Assembly: GCA_905250885.1 (NCBI GenBank)
Contig: CAJNOQ010000594.1
Span: 1 to 45,750, forward strand
Length of the DNA: 45,750 bases
Reading direction: 5' to 3'
Origin: Didymodactylos carnosus
Lineage: Eukaryota; Rotifera; Eurotatoria; Philodinida; Philodinidae
Made by a program: the position numbers and the translations under genes. Within the stretch, counting starts at the first letter, position 1. The number at the start of each line of letters is the position of its first letter. The notes beneath the pieces were generated by a model. The model had not been told where the DNA came from. It saw only the letters and a list, made by a program, of their open reading frames with translations, and ran no database searches. Shown here in pieces: positions 13,531 through 27,100 of this stretch.

Positions 13531-15115
13531 TTCTCGCAAAAGCATGTGTAAACGAAAAAAAGGAAGAAGAAATTTCTGCTTTCGTATTTGATTATTTAAT
13601 CGAGGAAGTTTACTTTTCATACCGTTCGTTTATTCATTTTTAAAATTTTCATTGAAACATATGGTCTGTAAATAGTTACATTCGAATAAATTATTAAAGT
13701 TACATGTAAGAGAGAAACGGTAGTGGTATTCGACGTAATCAGGAAATTGCATTATAGGAATATAGAAGGATGTCGAATAAATGGTGTATGTACAATGAAA
13801 GTGTTGTTGAATCAAGTGAGTACGATAATTCTTCGCGTGTAATGTGAGAAAAGTTGATGACTATAGCCGAATAGAGTAGCTGAAATTCGTTTTAATCTTG
13901 TTAATCTCAGAAACGTTGGAAGTTACGACGCTAAACAGAGTTCAACTTTGTTAAATTAAGGTAATAAGAAACATCTTGGTGTCCTCTTGTATTCGAAAAG
14001 TTAATGGTTGTAAGTTAAGGCTGTGCATAATGGGCATGGTATTTAGTTTTAGTGACTTTCAGGAATTTACAAGAATTACTAAAAATTGTAGTGTCTTGCA
14101 AGTTTTGAGATAGTTGAAAATTACTCTGAGTGCCTAGCTATAAGCGGTTTGTAAAATAGGTCATCTGCTACTAGCAGCTATTAATATTGTCAAAAGCTAT
14201 TCAACCACATGCGACTGCTCCTTAGCAGTAGCAACGAGAACTCAAAAACTATCCACTGTAACCAATATCCCAAAAAATAACAATAGATCTGTAAATCAAA
14301 CGCATACATAGAAAAAGCGTACAGAGTACAATACTGTAAATCTGTGATGATATCAGTATATATTGTCAAAGAGAGCTCAGAGCACTCTCTACTTTTGGTT
14401 GTTTCGGGTTTTGATTTGACGGTAGTATAATAGTGGATAATGGCCTATTTTATAAATGCTTTAACTATAAATAGGTGAGAAACGTGACAATTTTGATTTA
14501 TTAGAAAAGTACAATCTATGTTTATGTCGGGGCTATTTTTGTGTTTTCTTCTTTTCTATAGTCACGCTCTATATCTGCAATTGGCATAATCATCAGTCAA
14601 AAAACTAAATAGTTGTCAAATAAAATATATCTTATTTCATGTACATACGCAATCATCTTTACATGCCGCTCAGTCAGAGTAGTCACGTAATCGAAAATAA
14701 TTGATTTTCTATTTTTACATAAATGGAATTTAGTCTAAAATTGATAAGAAAAGTAAATGATGGAAGTCAATAAAATTGAAAAATTACGTGATGTCTATTG
14801 TATAAGAATAGCAATTGCCTTTAAAAATTTCATACACAACTATTGTTTTAGAGAGAGAGAGAGAGGATATGACTAAACATGGAGAAATGTTGATTTCGAT
14901 GCAGAATATGGCTATTTGCAGATCACGAGAGGTAAGAAGATGGATTCAGGTAGCAGAACAAAACTTGCAGAATAGGTTCTGATATGAGAAAAGAACTAAT
15001 CGTTATATGTTGTTCAAAAAGCACCGAGTTTAGATAAAGTAAAGACAAAGCTTTAGGTGCAGCATATTATTAGTTTAGTGTTGTTACTATTGCTGATCGA
15101 CTTTAAATTTCCCTC

Positions 15116-18100
15116 TCAGGATCTTGTTCTACAACGTAGCGTAGCGTCATTGATTGTCCATTGTTCTTCTTCTTGAGTACTTGATTCTTCATCCGCATTT
15201 CTTTCTTTTATGTTCAACTGCAAGAAAATGATGTGCTTTGTGTAAAAGTGAAATCTAATTGACATATCAATGCTAATAAGATACATATTAATAGCGTGAA
15301 ATGACTCTATTTTTCTCATCGTTGTTTTCAATCGAATAAAATAAAACAACAAATCTATCGTCTGAATAGTTTTTTCTAAATCATAATACAATTGTATATA
15401 CAATAGAAAACAAACGGTGTGTTAACTCATGAAGAATATGTTTGTTCATACATGATACTAATTCATCTTCTACCGACATACATATACATAGACACTCTTC
15501 TCACTTGTTCTCACTGGTGATTGAAAAATATAGAGAGACAGAACGTTAGTTAGTAATAACTGTGTAACGACATGAAATCGTAGCAAATGTGAAATTATTG
15601 CATGAGCTATCGATGGTGAGCGGTTACAATTTAAGAGGTCTTAAACGACTTAACGATGTATCTTGGTAAGTCATTATCAATCATAATGATCTTTTCAGTC
15701 TTATTATCTAAAAAGAGGTCTGGAAAATCTTATACGACGCTAGAAAACACTGCACTTCGAATATTTAACTTTGGGGCGCTTCTATGGAATACTGACGTGT
15801 ACAATAAATCTACTTTATACTTGACTTGTCGCTACTGGTTATATAACTTACGAGGGAATCTCCCAGGTTGCAAATTGCTTTTGGGCTGAAACATAGTGGG
15901 TCAGAGATAATCAAGGGTGCTGATTCCGAATATAACAATCATTTTGGCCGATAGGTCTTCAGAGACCGGATTTCTGGAAAATCAGTTTTTCAAAACTCCT
16001 AAAAGATAACCAAAACTTTTATTAATGAGGCAGGATTATAGCCCGCAAATTTCTAATTAAAATGAGGCCTCTCCGAGCTCTACACGATCTTTCTTTGTAA
16101 AATTATAGAATTTACAAGAAAAGCCTTAAATGTTCATTGTCAGCTCAAAGCTACAGAAATAAGAAGAAATTAATTTAGGGCTTTTCTCGTAAATTCGACA
16201 AGCTGACAATGAACATTTAAGGCTTTTCTTGCAAACTCTATAACTTTGCAAAGAAAGATCGTGTAGAGCTCGGAGAGGCCTCATTTTAATTAGAAATTTG
16301 CGGACTACAATCCTGCCTCATTAATAAAGGTTTTGGTTATCTTTTAGGAGTTTTGAAAAACTGATTTTCCAGAAATTCGGTCTCTGAAGACCTATCGGCC
16401 AAAATGATTGTTATATTCGGAATCAGCACCCTTGATTACTTCTGACCTATGTTTTAGCCCAAAAGCGATTTGCAACCTGTGGAAGTTCCCTCGTTAGTGC
16501 CTATTTTTCTCTATATGTCAGTAGAATGGATCTGCACAGCAGAGATGATGATGCCATCTTTATTTGTTGCTATCAACTAGAAGTACATAACTTCTCAGGT
16601 GATAGAAAAGTTTATAATACAATAATTGTAAGTGATAGACAAAACGACAAAAACAGTTAGAACTAGAGTGATTTATCTGTTGATGCCACTCTACTACAAT
16701 TAGCTAAGATCTCTTTTCAACCGTTTGTTTTTCTCTCTATAAAATAACTATTATTGATGAGTATCGTGCGTGTCCATAAAATTAAATCTCATTGAGTATA
16801 TCGTGGCGGTGTATGTTTTTTTGAATTATTAAAGAGAAAGAAGAAAAAAAAAACGGTTGCTGTAGTTTATGTCGTGAGAATAATATTCATTTGTTCAATC
16901 TGAACAATTAGATAATCACATCACCTATTCTCCTTTCTTTTTCTACTACGGCACAGTACTGTACGTAAAAGTCACATAGACATTTGTAAACAGATTAACG
17001 CGCGTTTGTCTTGATCTTAAATTTTGAAAGTGTTATTTTTCTCTTTTTTTTAGAACAAATTCAAGAATTGTATAAACTAAAAACTACAACAACAACGACA
17101 AGAATTTCTAAAAACGAAGTACATCATTCAATTCAAAAATATAAAACAATACATTATTACAAGAAAAATTGTATTATCAGACATTTATTAAGAGGCACAC
17201 ACTATACAGGTGAGTCTTACTTTCTTTATGAATAATAATATGTAAAACACTTAAATATTATAATGATTTTTTTGATTCCTGTGAACGTGGAAAAGAGTCG
17301 TGATGATATATTTGTGTGAGATCCGTTTACTAACCGTATGAATTAACGGATGTTAGTAAATTTGATTTTGTTTTAGAGAATTAAGGAAGTAACGTGTTAT
17401 CGTTAAAGAAGATTAAACCTGTATACATAAGATAGGCTTTTATAATATGATAATATTGTATAATTCTTGGCAGATCAACCTTCACTAAAGTTAAACACGT
17501 GAAAATTCTCATTGAGTATTTGTAGTCTTTTAATTATAATTTGAATAGTACTTTCTCAATTCTATTTTTAAGAGAAGATTTTTGCTTCAAATTTTCAAAA
17601 AGTTTACTATCAATCACAAAGAGTTTTAAGATTTTATTAATTTTAATATTTTTTTCTTAAGTACAAAAGTAAGTAGGGAGAAAAGACATTTAAAGGTCTA
17701 ATTTTGAATATAAACTTCAACTTGGCCGCTCTTTCAAAATAGATAGTGAGATACTCACGAAAAATGACATAGAAAAGAGAATTATTGGATTAGAAATTGT
17801 GTTAATTGTACAAAAATGACAATCATTCTAGAATTTTACCATAACGTTTGATCGCAGCACCTTGATTGACTGTATATTGATGAGGGAATACTTTTTGTTA
17901 TATCGAGGAAGAAAAATCATCTTTATTTTTCGCATAAATGTGAAGTAATAAGATATGTTTGAAAAAAAAACTGTTTTAATTTTTTCTCAATTGTTTACAT
18001 TTGACTCACTCGTAAATATGTTTACAATATACATTTTTTCATGTATTCCGGTCGTGTGTTCACCCGGATCATTTACAAGCAAATACAATAACAAATTTTT

Positions 18101-20957
18101 TGTTTTCGCGCTCAAATGGAATCATTTTCTAAAAGTTAATGATAACTGAAGAGGCAGGTGATGATGAAAATAGCGGAAATTATGTTTGATGATGATACAG
18201 ATATATTCTAACTCTGCTTTTGTCAACAATTATGAGTAATGGACCATATCGTTTGTAATAAAATAGAGAGAACAGGTTACAATTCTACTTTCAAAGAATA
18301 ATGAAAATTATTTGAATCAACTAAACTACTAACTGAATCCAATATTCCAAAATTCAGTAAGTAAAACGTCATTTGATTTTCTTAAACATTAGTGACAATA
18401 TGATGAAAGAGTTCTGTGTACAGATAATTGAGAAGCGATATGATAGTTTCTTAGTTGTTGAATCCGACTTGTTGAACTGAATTGAGTTCACGAAGCGAAG
18501 AACAGTTGTTCTAAGTTGTGAAAAATTGATAAACGACAATGCCGAGTGTGCTATGTTACTTTTAAGTTCACTTGAGTTATCTTTTTTTTTTGTTTTCAAG
18601 TGCGATACTTGAGTGTATATAAAAAAAGCGATGCCATACGACCGCGCATCTTTTCAAACAAATAAATTGATTGATCTACTGTTTTGATTAGACTCTCCAA
18701 TGTTGTTTAAATTAAAAATTAGTGTCAAGAGCAATTAGGAAAGCGTCTGTGAGTACATATAATGAAGTCGTTTGATAAAAGAATAGTATTGACTATGGTT
18801 GAGTAGTGGTGACTAAGAATTGGCTACAACATCATCTTTATACTGATATCAAACTTGTCTCTTCTCTTACTTTTGTCTTTTATTGAGTTTACCGATGATA
18901 GTGGATGAAATTCCAGAAACGTATATTTTTACACTGTCGTACACATTGTGAGGCTAAGACTCTTTCAAAAACGGATGTTCCATTAAATTAGTCATCTACA
19001 CACATTTTAAAATTTTCACATTTTTAGCTTCACTTGTTGCTACTCGTGGCGACATTTTTTAATTAATCTAAGTCATATAGTTTTGAAAATATATCAGTTT
19101 TTTAATCTTCTCTATGTGTGCATATTTACAGGCGTTTATCGTTTGTTCTAAATATTGACTAGTAGTTCAACAATTGCAAATATATGCTGTTTATCATTAA
19201 TGTTCATCACAAAAAAGAATCGCGTGCGTGTCATTCAACAAGACGTATACATGTAAGCATATTGATGTGACTGGTTACTTTCATGTGTTTCTGCAGGGCA
19301 TGTAGAGAGATAATTTTCCTAGAGAAAGCCATAGATATTGATCACTGTTAACACGGAACGAATGTTTTTTTGGATATTCGTTTATTTTTACACTTGTCTG
19401 TAGTTTTATTAACGAAATTTTGGACGAATACCAATGAATGATATCAAACGTCATTTGATCATAAATGACCACAATATCTTAGAATAGTTATTATAAATTG
19501 TATTCAATGCACTAGATGTTGTTCGCCGTGCTTCGATAAAAAAAGTAATCTTAGTTTTCTTCAAAAGTTACCTAAAGATCCATAATAGGATACTAAATAT
19601 ATTTTTGCTTATGCTGATCATTGATTAAATATCTACTTTTTATGTAACTGTTGGTCTGTTCATACCTTGGTACTATTTTTGTATAGTGTAAAGGTGATCC
19701 GCTTAGTTGTCAGAGATTGAATTGTGTATGTGTGTGAAATATTATTAATTTTTTAATACAAGTAGTTATTTCCTGAAGGTATTTATAAATAGACAATATC
19801 AATCATAGTTACCTCTTTTTTCATTAATGGCATCGTGTGACAAGCAATTAGATTTTTAATTTCAATTTGTTAAATGATTTAATCGTCGTGTAACATAATC
19901 CAAAGTATCGTACACGGTTATATACACTATTGATTGTCAAGTAAAAGTAGAAAACGGAAAAGGAAATTATACGTCAGAAAAGGAAGATCCATCTGCTCAC
20001 CCACGATCAACATATAAAGTCTTACTTTGTCTTCAAATCTCACCAATTTCTCACACAACAATGTTTTTTTTTCACTATTATTATGTGTACTAAAATAATC
20101 ATTTTGACTGTCGTCTGATTGGTATCCAACTGTGGAAGTCGTTATCGTGTCGCGTCTGGTATGATGGTGCGAGAGAAAAATAGAGTGAATAATAATTATT
20201 GGATGATGAATACAGACAGAACGATACATTAAAGTATCTGTGCTGTGTTGTTCTTAATTTAAAATGTTTTGAGAAAATAAACTTTTTTAAGAAACTACGG
20301 TCTACTCTGTTTGATAAGATATAGTGATGTCTAAAGAGGAGTAATCACAACATATTTTAAATCACTAACTCTTAACTTTCAATTTATAGATAATTTTGTT
20401 TTAACTACTGACGAAGATATGTTAAGATATTGAAACGTTTCGTTAATAAATCTGACTCAAATACGAAGGAAAAATTTAAAAGCTATTAACTCTCACTTTT
20501 GACAGTCAAAAACGTAGCAAATTGAACGGCTTAACAACGTTCATTTGTCCATTCACAGATTTTTGTTCGGTTAGTTGAAGTTTAGTTGAACACTAGGAAT
20601 CTAGTGATATATTTCATTTTCTGAATTATTATCATTATTTGATTTAAATGTGTCTATAGTGCGCACGAGATTAAAATATGAATTGATTCCCGATTAGGTT
20701 GGCGTAAAACCGCTACCTCGGCTAGATATCATTTCGTATTGATCTCTTCTGTTATATTACTCTCCTATAGAGATTATGCTACTCGCTAGCTCGATATCAT
20801 AGCTACCTGTAGCTGATCTTCTACGGATGCATTTATTCATATAATAATCAGTTTTTACCACAGTGACATCCTGTTTCATTCTAGGACATAATAATAGTGA
20901 TGAAATTGTCCACAATAGAAATAGAGAAATAAAGGTAAGAAAGATATTAAATAACAT
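15116..20957 (-). CDS. Candidate three-exon gene for a small single-pass membrane protein
   Basis: Proposed minus-strand exons are 20957-20761, 20155-20026 and 15217-15116. Exon 1 opens with ATG and a hydrophobic helix of about 23 residues (a signal anchor or membrane segment), then a basic stretch with Arg-Arg-Arg-Ser. It ends in phase 2 at a GTAATA donor. Exon 2 follows a CCAG acceptor and encodes a polar Ser/Thr/Asp-rich tail ending Phe-Glu-Asp-Lys before GTAAGA, phase 0. Exon 3 follows TTTCTTGCAG and encodes an acidic segment (Glu-Glu-Ser-Ser-Thr-Gln-Glu-Glu-Glu-Gln) ending Thr-Arg-Ser and TGA. All phases fit, giving about 142 residues. The last intron is about 4.8 kb and contains the foldback at 15851. 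An acceptor-like TTATAG sits just upstream of the ATG, so exon 1 could instead be an internal transmembrane exon of a larger receptor. No family is recognised; the gene model is inference from splice motifs and composition. Confidence 0.35.
15851..16493. mobile_element. 643-bp foldback / MITE-like inverted-repeat element
   Basis: Left arm 15851-16145 and right arm 16201-16493 are near-identical reverse complements (about 294 bp each) around a loop of about 55 bp. The termini begin CGAGGGAA. The element is flanked on both sides by TTA (15848-15850 and 16494-16496), a likely 3-bp target duplication. It contains no transposase frame, so it would be non-autonomous. A TTA/TAA duplication is typical of PIF/Harbinger elements, but the superfamily is only inferred. 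A diverged second copy lies at 45333-45750. The high arm identity suggests a fairly recent insertion or arm homogenisation. Confidence 0.85.
17054..17209 (+). other. Possible + strand exon, perhaps 5' UTR of the RhoGEF gene
   Basis: This segment has a strong acceptor (T-rich tract ending TTTTTTTTAG at 17053) and a strong donor (CAG/GTGAGT at 17210). It is open in one frame and rich in Thr, Lys, Tyr and His. Splicing it directly to the acceptor at 21177 would create a stop at once in that frame, so if both are used together it is probably untranslated. It could also be chance, or part of an unseen gene. It sits inside the long intron of the candidate minus-strand gene. Confidence 0.25.
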
Positions 20958-21176
20958 ATCACTATAATTAGTAATTAAGTCTCTTATGACTTACTTATTA
21001 GTTATATGATATACGAAATGAAAAAAAATTGATCGTCGATTGGTGGAAATGTTTTTGTCAACAAATAGAATTTAAGAGAGAACGCAAAAATCTCTTCTTT
21101 TTTTTTTTCTCATTTTAACGCAGAAAGAAAAAGCAAATAAAATTAGTGTTATCATACTATATTTTCTGTTCTACAG

Positions 21177-24100
21177 GATAATCCTTCAATATTGATATTC
21201 ATGCATGATAATGCAATAATGAACATATATTGTGCCGATAGAAATTCGAATAAACGAACATTAACAGAACAGCTTGTTGATTATGTTAAACGACGAAAAT
21301 TACCAACATGTTTACCTTGTACATCACCCTCAAAATCCAGTACAGCAAGTGTAGAAGGACCAATTAATAATGATCAAGACGATATTGAGCAAATCGACAA
21401 AGAAAATGTACCACCATCACTATTAACAGTACAGGAAAAAATACCATCAATGAAAGAAAAATTAGGTAAATATAATCATATAATATCCCTTACACTCATT
21501 TATCCCTTAAGAATGGATTTTCTATAGCGCATAAAGATGCATCATTAGATTTACCAACAAATAATTCACGAGTTGCTACGTAAGCAATCTGACGTAAGAT
21601 CAATCCTTGATTTCTTCTGAGTGTATATCGATGAGTTTGTATTTCCTATCATATGACACTAGATTATTCCATTAAGTGATGACTTGATTGAATAATGGAA
21701 ATGAGTAAAACGAATATTCATATGGTTCATATTTTCTCACCAAAAAAAAAATTCATGTTCACTTTAACACTTTATTATGTAATTATACAACTTATACATT
21801 TATAAATGAATGTTCATTTTGTTTTCTACTCTAGGATCGCTGTGCGTCGCATTTCAAACTACAGACGATATTCTAACTTTTCACGGTAAGATACAAGATA
21901 ATACTAGATTACAGATACGTTAAAATATTAGGTGAAAGTAATAGATAATATCTAATTAGTTTTTAGACTTTACTCGATAAATGACATCATATCATTCATT
22001 AGATATCGATTATAAAAGTATGCTTTATAATATATTGAATTATTAATTGTTTATAATAAGTATTTTACCTGTTTTACTTTTCTCGATGTAAGCAAGCAAA
22101 CATAAAATATAAAACGTCTTTTGCACAAGATTTTCTCTTTTTTTATGAATTATAACTTTTTGAACAGATTTAGTAGAAAAGGTATACTTCAAATTTTCTT
22201 CTCTTTATTTTTCATCTGTTTTCACTAGTATGAGTGAAGTAGTGTGATTATTCCATAATAAAAAATTATTTAAATGATAAGATATTTTTGTTTTGTCACC
22301 TATCAATTATTTGAAATGAACGTAGAAAGTAAATGACCAGCTGTTTTAAATTGTATAAGCAAATTGATAATTAAATCATAGATCTGTTGTGCTCATAATT
22401 ATTGAAATGATTTAAATATTAGCAACCAGCTGCCTGGTATAGTGCTCCGCATATTATATATGTATAATATATACACTGATGAGAAATGTGAATATCAATT
22501 CATCAACTCGACTTGTAAATAAAGATTACCTAATTTATCAAACATTTTAAATATAAGGTATATCATTTTGCATTATAAATCTTCTCAGCTTGATTTGAAA
22601 ACAAAACATAGTCATTAGAATTATGACTTAATGCTTGATTTTTAAGTTAAATCTGTTAAATATGAAATATTTTCATTGAAATTAATTAACCAACTATACT
22701 AGCACATATTTCCTTGTAAATATAAATTAGTCGTACCGTTATCAATTGTTTAACAAAAAAAAAAACGAGTGAAAAACAACAGTGTAACCATCATCGATCT
22801 TTACAGAAAATTGATTAATCTCTTTCTCTTGTCAAGTTCAATGATCTGCATTTTATCATCTTATCGGTTACTATTTGATTAATTAAACTTTCTAATTAGT
22901 CTAAAATAAACTTTATAACACCACATGGTATACGAATAAATGATGTTTCTTATACTTATCTTCTATTCTAGTGATACGTGCCAGACAGTTACGTACTTCC
23001 GATTCTAATGAATCAACTACAAAAAAATTCTACGATACATTTATAAAAGTAAGTAAACCGCAAATATAATATCGATTTATCATTTATTTTATTTTTTCTT
23101 AACGTTTCTTTTAGTTAACAATACCAGCATCTTCATCAACACCAAAATATGAACAATGTTCAAAAATTATAAAAAAGTCAAACTCACCTGTTTATGATCA
23201 AAAATTTGACATGTAAGTATTCAATTCTTGCAGATCAATTTTGAACAAAAAAAATACTGGTGGATGGTGCTAGATTAAAGGACCGATGCAAACGAGAAAT
23301 TCTGCTGTATATTTGTCTATTTTTCTGATACAGAGACCTACAGAACTTATAATCCAAAATCTTTTTTGCTTTTTCTATAGTCCATTATCGAAATATACTT
23401 CATCGAAACGACTGACTATTTCGACTTACAATCAAATAACGAGTTCGAAGTAAGTTATCGTTATTGTTTTATATCCCTAAGGCTTTACTTTTTCTTCAAT
23501 GTTTATTTTGCACATTATAACAGTTTATTATATCACTTACGAACAAAATGAAGAAAAAAAAAACGATTATAAAGTGTTAAATCATAGATATTCACATACG
23601 CAAAATCTTCTTCATTTTATTTTTTTTGCTTCTTCGTATAGGAACATCTTTCAACAAAAAAGAGAAGATTGTTTTTGTCACCTGTTTCGGGTTTCTCATC
23701 TATATATGTATGTAAGAGATAATACGTGATATATTTGTGTATTGATACCTATCTACATCGTCTGTTGCTTTTTTTTTCCTTTTGTTGTATGGTAACACAC
23801 GTGAACAGGCGTTCCCATAAAATTTCTATTTAGTCTATTTAGTTATTATCTAACTGGTCAGTATCGAGTGAATACTTTTTTTAGTCTTTTATATAATACT
23901 TTATCTGTGGAAGTTGCAAAGACGGAAAAAGTTTTCTTTATTATTACGAGAGAGATTTTTGATTCAAAACTTCCAAGCAGTCTAAGACTAATATCTCAAT
24001 TACACGAAAAGAATAGTGTAAAGTTGGAATCTTTATATATCTATCCTAATCTCTTTTTGTATGTTATTTTTTCTTCACTTTATTCATCTCAGTTGTATTC

Positions 24101-27100
24101 ATCGAAACGTTTTTTATCTGCCAGCATGTTTTATGTAAAGATAAATTCTGAGTCAAATTTTTATCGTGTTCACTATTCATCAACCTTTTACTCACTGATA
24201 GATTAGCTCGCAGTTATAATTTTTATCCTTGTTGCCGCCTCATAACATATAAGCCTTTTTTCACTGCCGAGAAGAGAATAGGATAATTAAGATTGTCTAA
24301 ACAATGATACAAAACCAGAAGAAGACTAATTAGAAGAAAACATCTTTCACTTATATAAACATACCTTGAAAATTTATATTTCTAATTGTTAGACCATGAG
24401 AGTGAATGAATGTCCTTTCTTTGTTCTCTCTGCCATAACATTTTGCTAACTATATAGAAATCAATATATCGTCCATATAGTAAGAGAAAATAAAATAAAA
24501 GACATCTTTCATAGTGACCAGTACCAAACCACGTGTTCCATATACTTCCTTTAGTTTGTTTTCTCATTTCTCTTTATAAAATAAAGTTAACCGGATATGA
24601 ATAGATAAAACGTTTTATAAATTTTAGAATTGAACTTATTGGTTGTATGTCATTTAATATGAGAACGTTTACCAAAAGAACAATGGTAAGAAAAAGTTGA
24701 ATTATTTTTATTTGAAATATTCTATGTAAATCTAGTATGTACAAATGTACAGTTTCCACTTCATTGAAATTAAATTAGATATCTGTTCATCGCTTCGGTA
24801 GGATAGACGGGTTTTCCAGATGTTTCACAGGCATAGTAAGGCACAGCAGGACACATTCGTTTTATAAAGCTCTAATACAGCTTATAGTTTGAGCTTATTT
24901 CATACTACTGAGAGAAGGAAACAGCCTTTTATTGAATAATAAAAGTCTTAAGCAAATATTCGAAATGTACAAATTCTTTTTTTTCTGACTGGTGCCAACT
25001 TTCATTGTGCTGAAAAAGACATGTTTTGATACCCAACTGGTTAAAAATGAGTAAAATCTGTCTTGTTTGACACATTATCGAAAATGAGTTTAAACACATT
25101 ACTATTGTACGTGTGAATAATGACATGATTAATATTCAGTCATTAATAAAAATATTCTGATTACACACTATCGTTCATTACATTATGTCGGGGCTGTTAG
25201 TGTGTGAGAAACAAGAGAGGACTATTCTGCTGAGACAGAAGTACTGTACTACATACTAACGTAAACAGAAAACAAAAATTTCTTCTGTGTAGAATGTGTG
25301 GCAATGAAAGTAAATTTTTTTTTAAAACTCTAGTCTTCAAAATGTAAGTGGTACTGCTTATTACCGGAAAGTATTGGCAAACATAAACGTATGGCAGTAA
25401 ATATTAAAATATCCAAATATCAATGGACATCGTCTTCTTCGTCGGCGGCCAAACGTCATCAATCACGTGAACATGACAATCATCAAATATTTTCACCAAC
25501 GAATTATGAACACAGTTTAAATGGATTTCTATTAAAGGTAGGGCATAGTTCTTCTAGAAATATATTGTTAAAGTTAAGCAATTTTTAACCCGCATATAAC
25601 ATTAGATTCCACAAGGGTTCATGATTAGAGAGACTCAGGAAACTTTACTCTTGAGCTACTTTCTGCCACATTTTACTAGAATAAATATTCTAGCAGAAAA
25701 TTTTAACGAAAACAGTCTTTCGCTGGTTGCTCTTGCGGTTTTGAGCTACTTCCTATGGACGTTTAAGCCTTGCTCCTCACTCTTTAAGAATATTCGTTAA
25801 TCTTGAGCATAAGCTCTTCTCAGTATGCGTCAGCATCTCAATACTTTTCAGATGAAAATTTCATTTTTTCCATCTTCTATGGAAAAATCAGTTCGTCAAT
25901 GATTTTTATTTGTTTTTTAAAGGTCGATGTATACGATCGTGATGAGATTCACTTTGGTCTTGGTTGCCCTTGTACAGTTATATCCATTCAACACCGTTCG
26001 TCACTTCATTCATCTTCTACTCGTCCACAACCTGGTGATATATTAGTGAAAATAAATGATAAAAATGTAACACGTGCTCAACCAAAAGCTGTTATTAAAC
26101 TAATGAAGTATATCATTAATTATTCTTTTCTATCTATTACTATAAATAACTACTCTTCTTTTTTGTTCATAGAAATCTTCAATACCCGATTAGATTAGAA
26201 TTTTATCGTCGTTATTCAATGGTGCCAAGAATTCCGGATAAAGTACTTTTAAACTCCGTTGAACAACATCAATTATTACCCGAAACATCGTTGCTTTTAT
26301 TTAAAACTGATCAAGATCAATCATCCGATGAATATAACAATGCATTTTGTTCATCGGATAAAATGTCGTTGACTGATTCTCCACTACGCAGATGTGAACA
26401 GTACATTCAAAAATCTGACGAAAACATTCGTAGCGTTAAACAACGTCGACGTGAAAAAGCAGCAAATTCATTATTACTTTCATTAATTGATGATTATGGT
26501 TCTTGTGAAGGTGATTCAGATATTGGTTATCGTTCGGAAAGTACACCACACTCCGATATTGACAATGATAATAATCAATCGGTAAGTGTTGTAATACTAA
26601 AGCTTTTTTCCTTTTAGTAATTATGTATTTATTTGCGTCTTTAGAATATACTAACCGAATCATATCGTTTCGATGCGTTGAAATTAGTTGAATTAGAAGA
26701 AATGTTTATAGCACAATTAGATTTAGGTGTACAATTATATTCGAGACCATTAAAACATTATCTTATTTCATCACAAGAACATTCAAGATTATTTCAAAAT
26801 ATTGAAAAGGTAACAGCAGCAGATATTTTTGGTTAAAAAATGAAATAGAAATAAATGCAAAAGATTTTCTAAGAAATAACTCCATCATAACTCATTTTCT
26901 AACATCGAAATACATCATTTCATCCAACCATGCAAGCATTACTCAGAATAGAAGTCTATACATTGTTGAAAACTATATAACTATCGTTATATCTTTAGAT
27001 ATTGGCTATATCTCGTTATCAATTAAATAAACTTCGTTCAATGTCAAATGTAACGCTCGTGGAACATATTGGTCAATTATTTTATGAAAAAGTTCAAATT

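Larger units (their letters stand above)
2076..15115. other. Gene-poor AT-rich region, about 13 kb
   Basis: I find no gene here that I can support on either strand. Short frames are scattered and have neither a conserved domain nor a chain of phase-compatible exons. Visible content: the (TC)n run near 5478, a (TTCG)n run near 6632, a (GTT)n run near 13513, a (GA)n run near 14850, several hairpins (for example 12312-12386), and patches such as 7370-7860 and 14000-14470 that look like old repeat sequence. Isolated exon-like pieces on the minus strand (2962-3189 and 9419-9610) are listed under rejected items. Distal regulatory DNA or undetected small exons cannot be excluded. Confidence 0.5.

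Noticed and set aside
13769..13815. Mini-exon-like segment before a GTGAGT donor on the + strand
   Set aside because: Too short, with a weak acceptor and no compatible partner exon.
23868..24206. 112-codon + strand frame
   Set aside because: It lies inside a RhoGEF intron, starts with GTG, and is Ser/Phe/Tyr-rich as expected of random AT-rich sequence.
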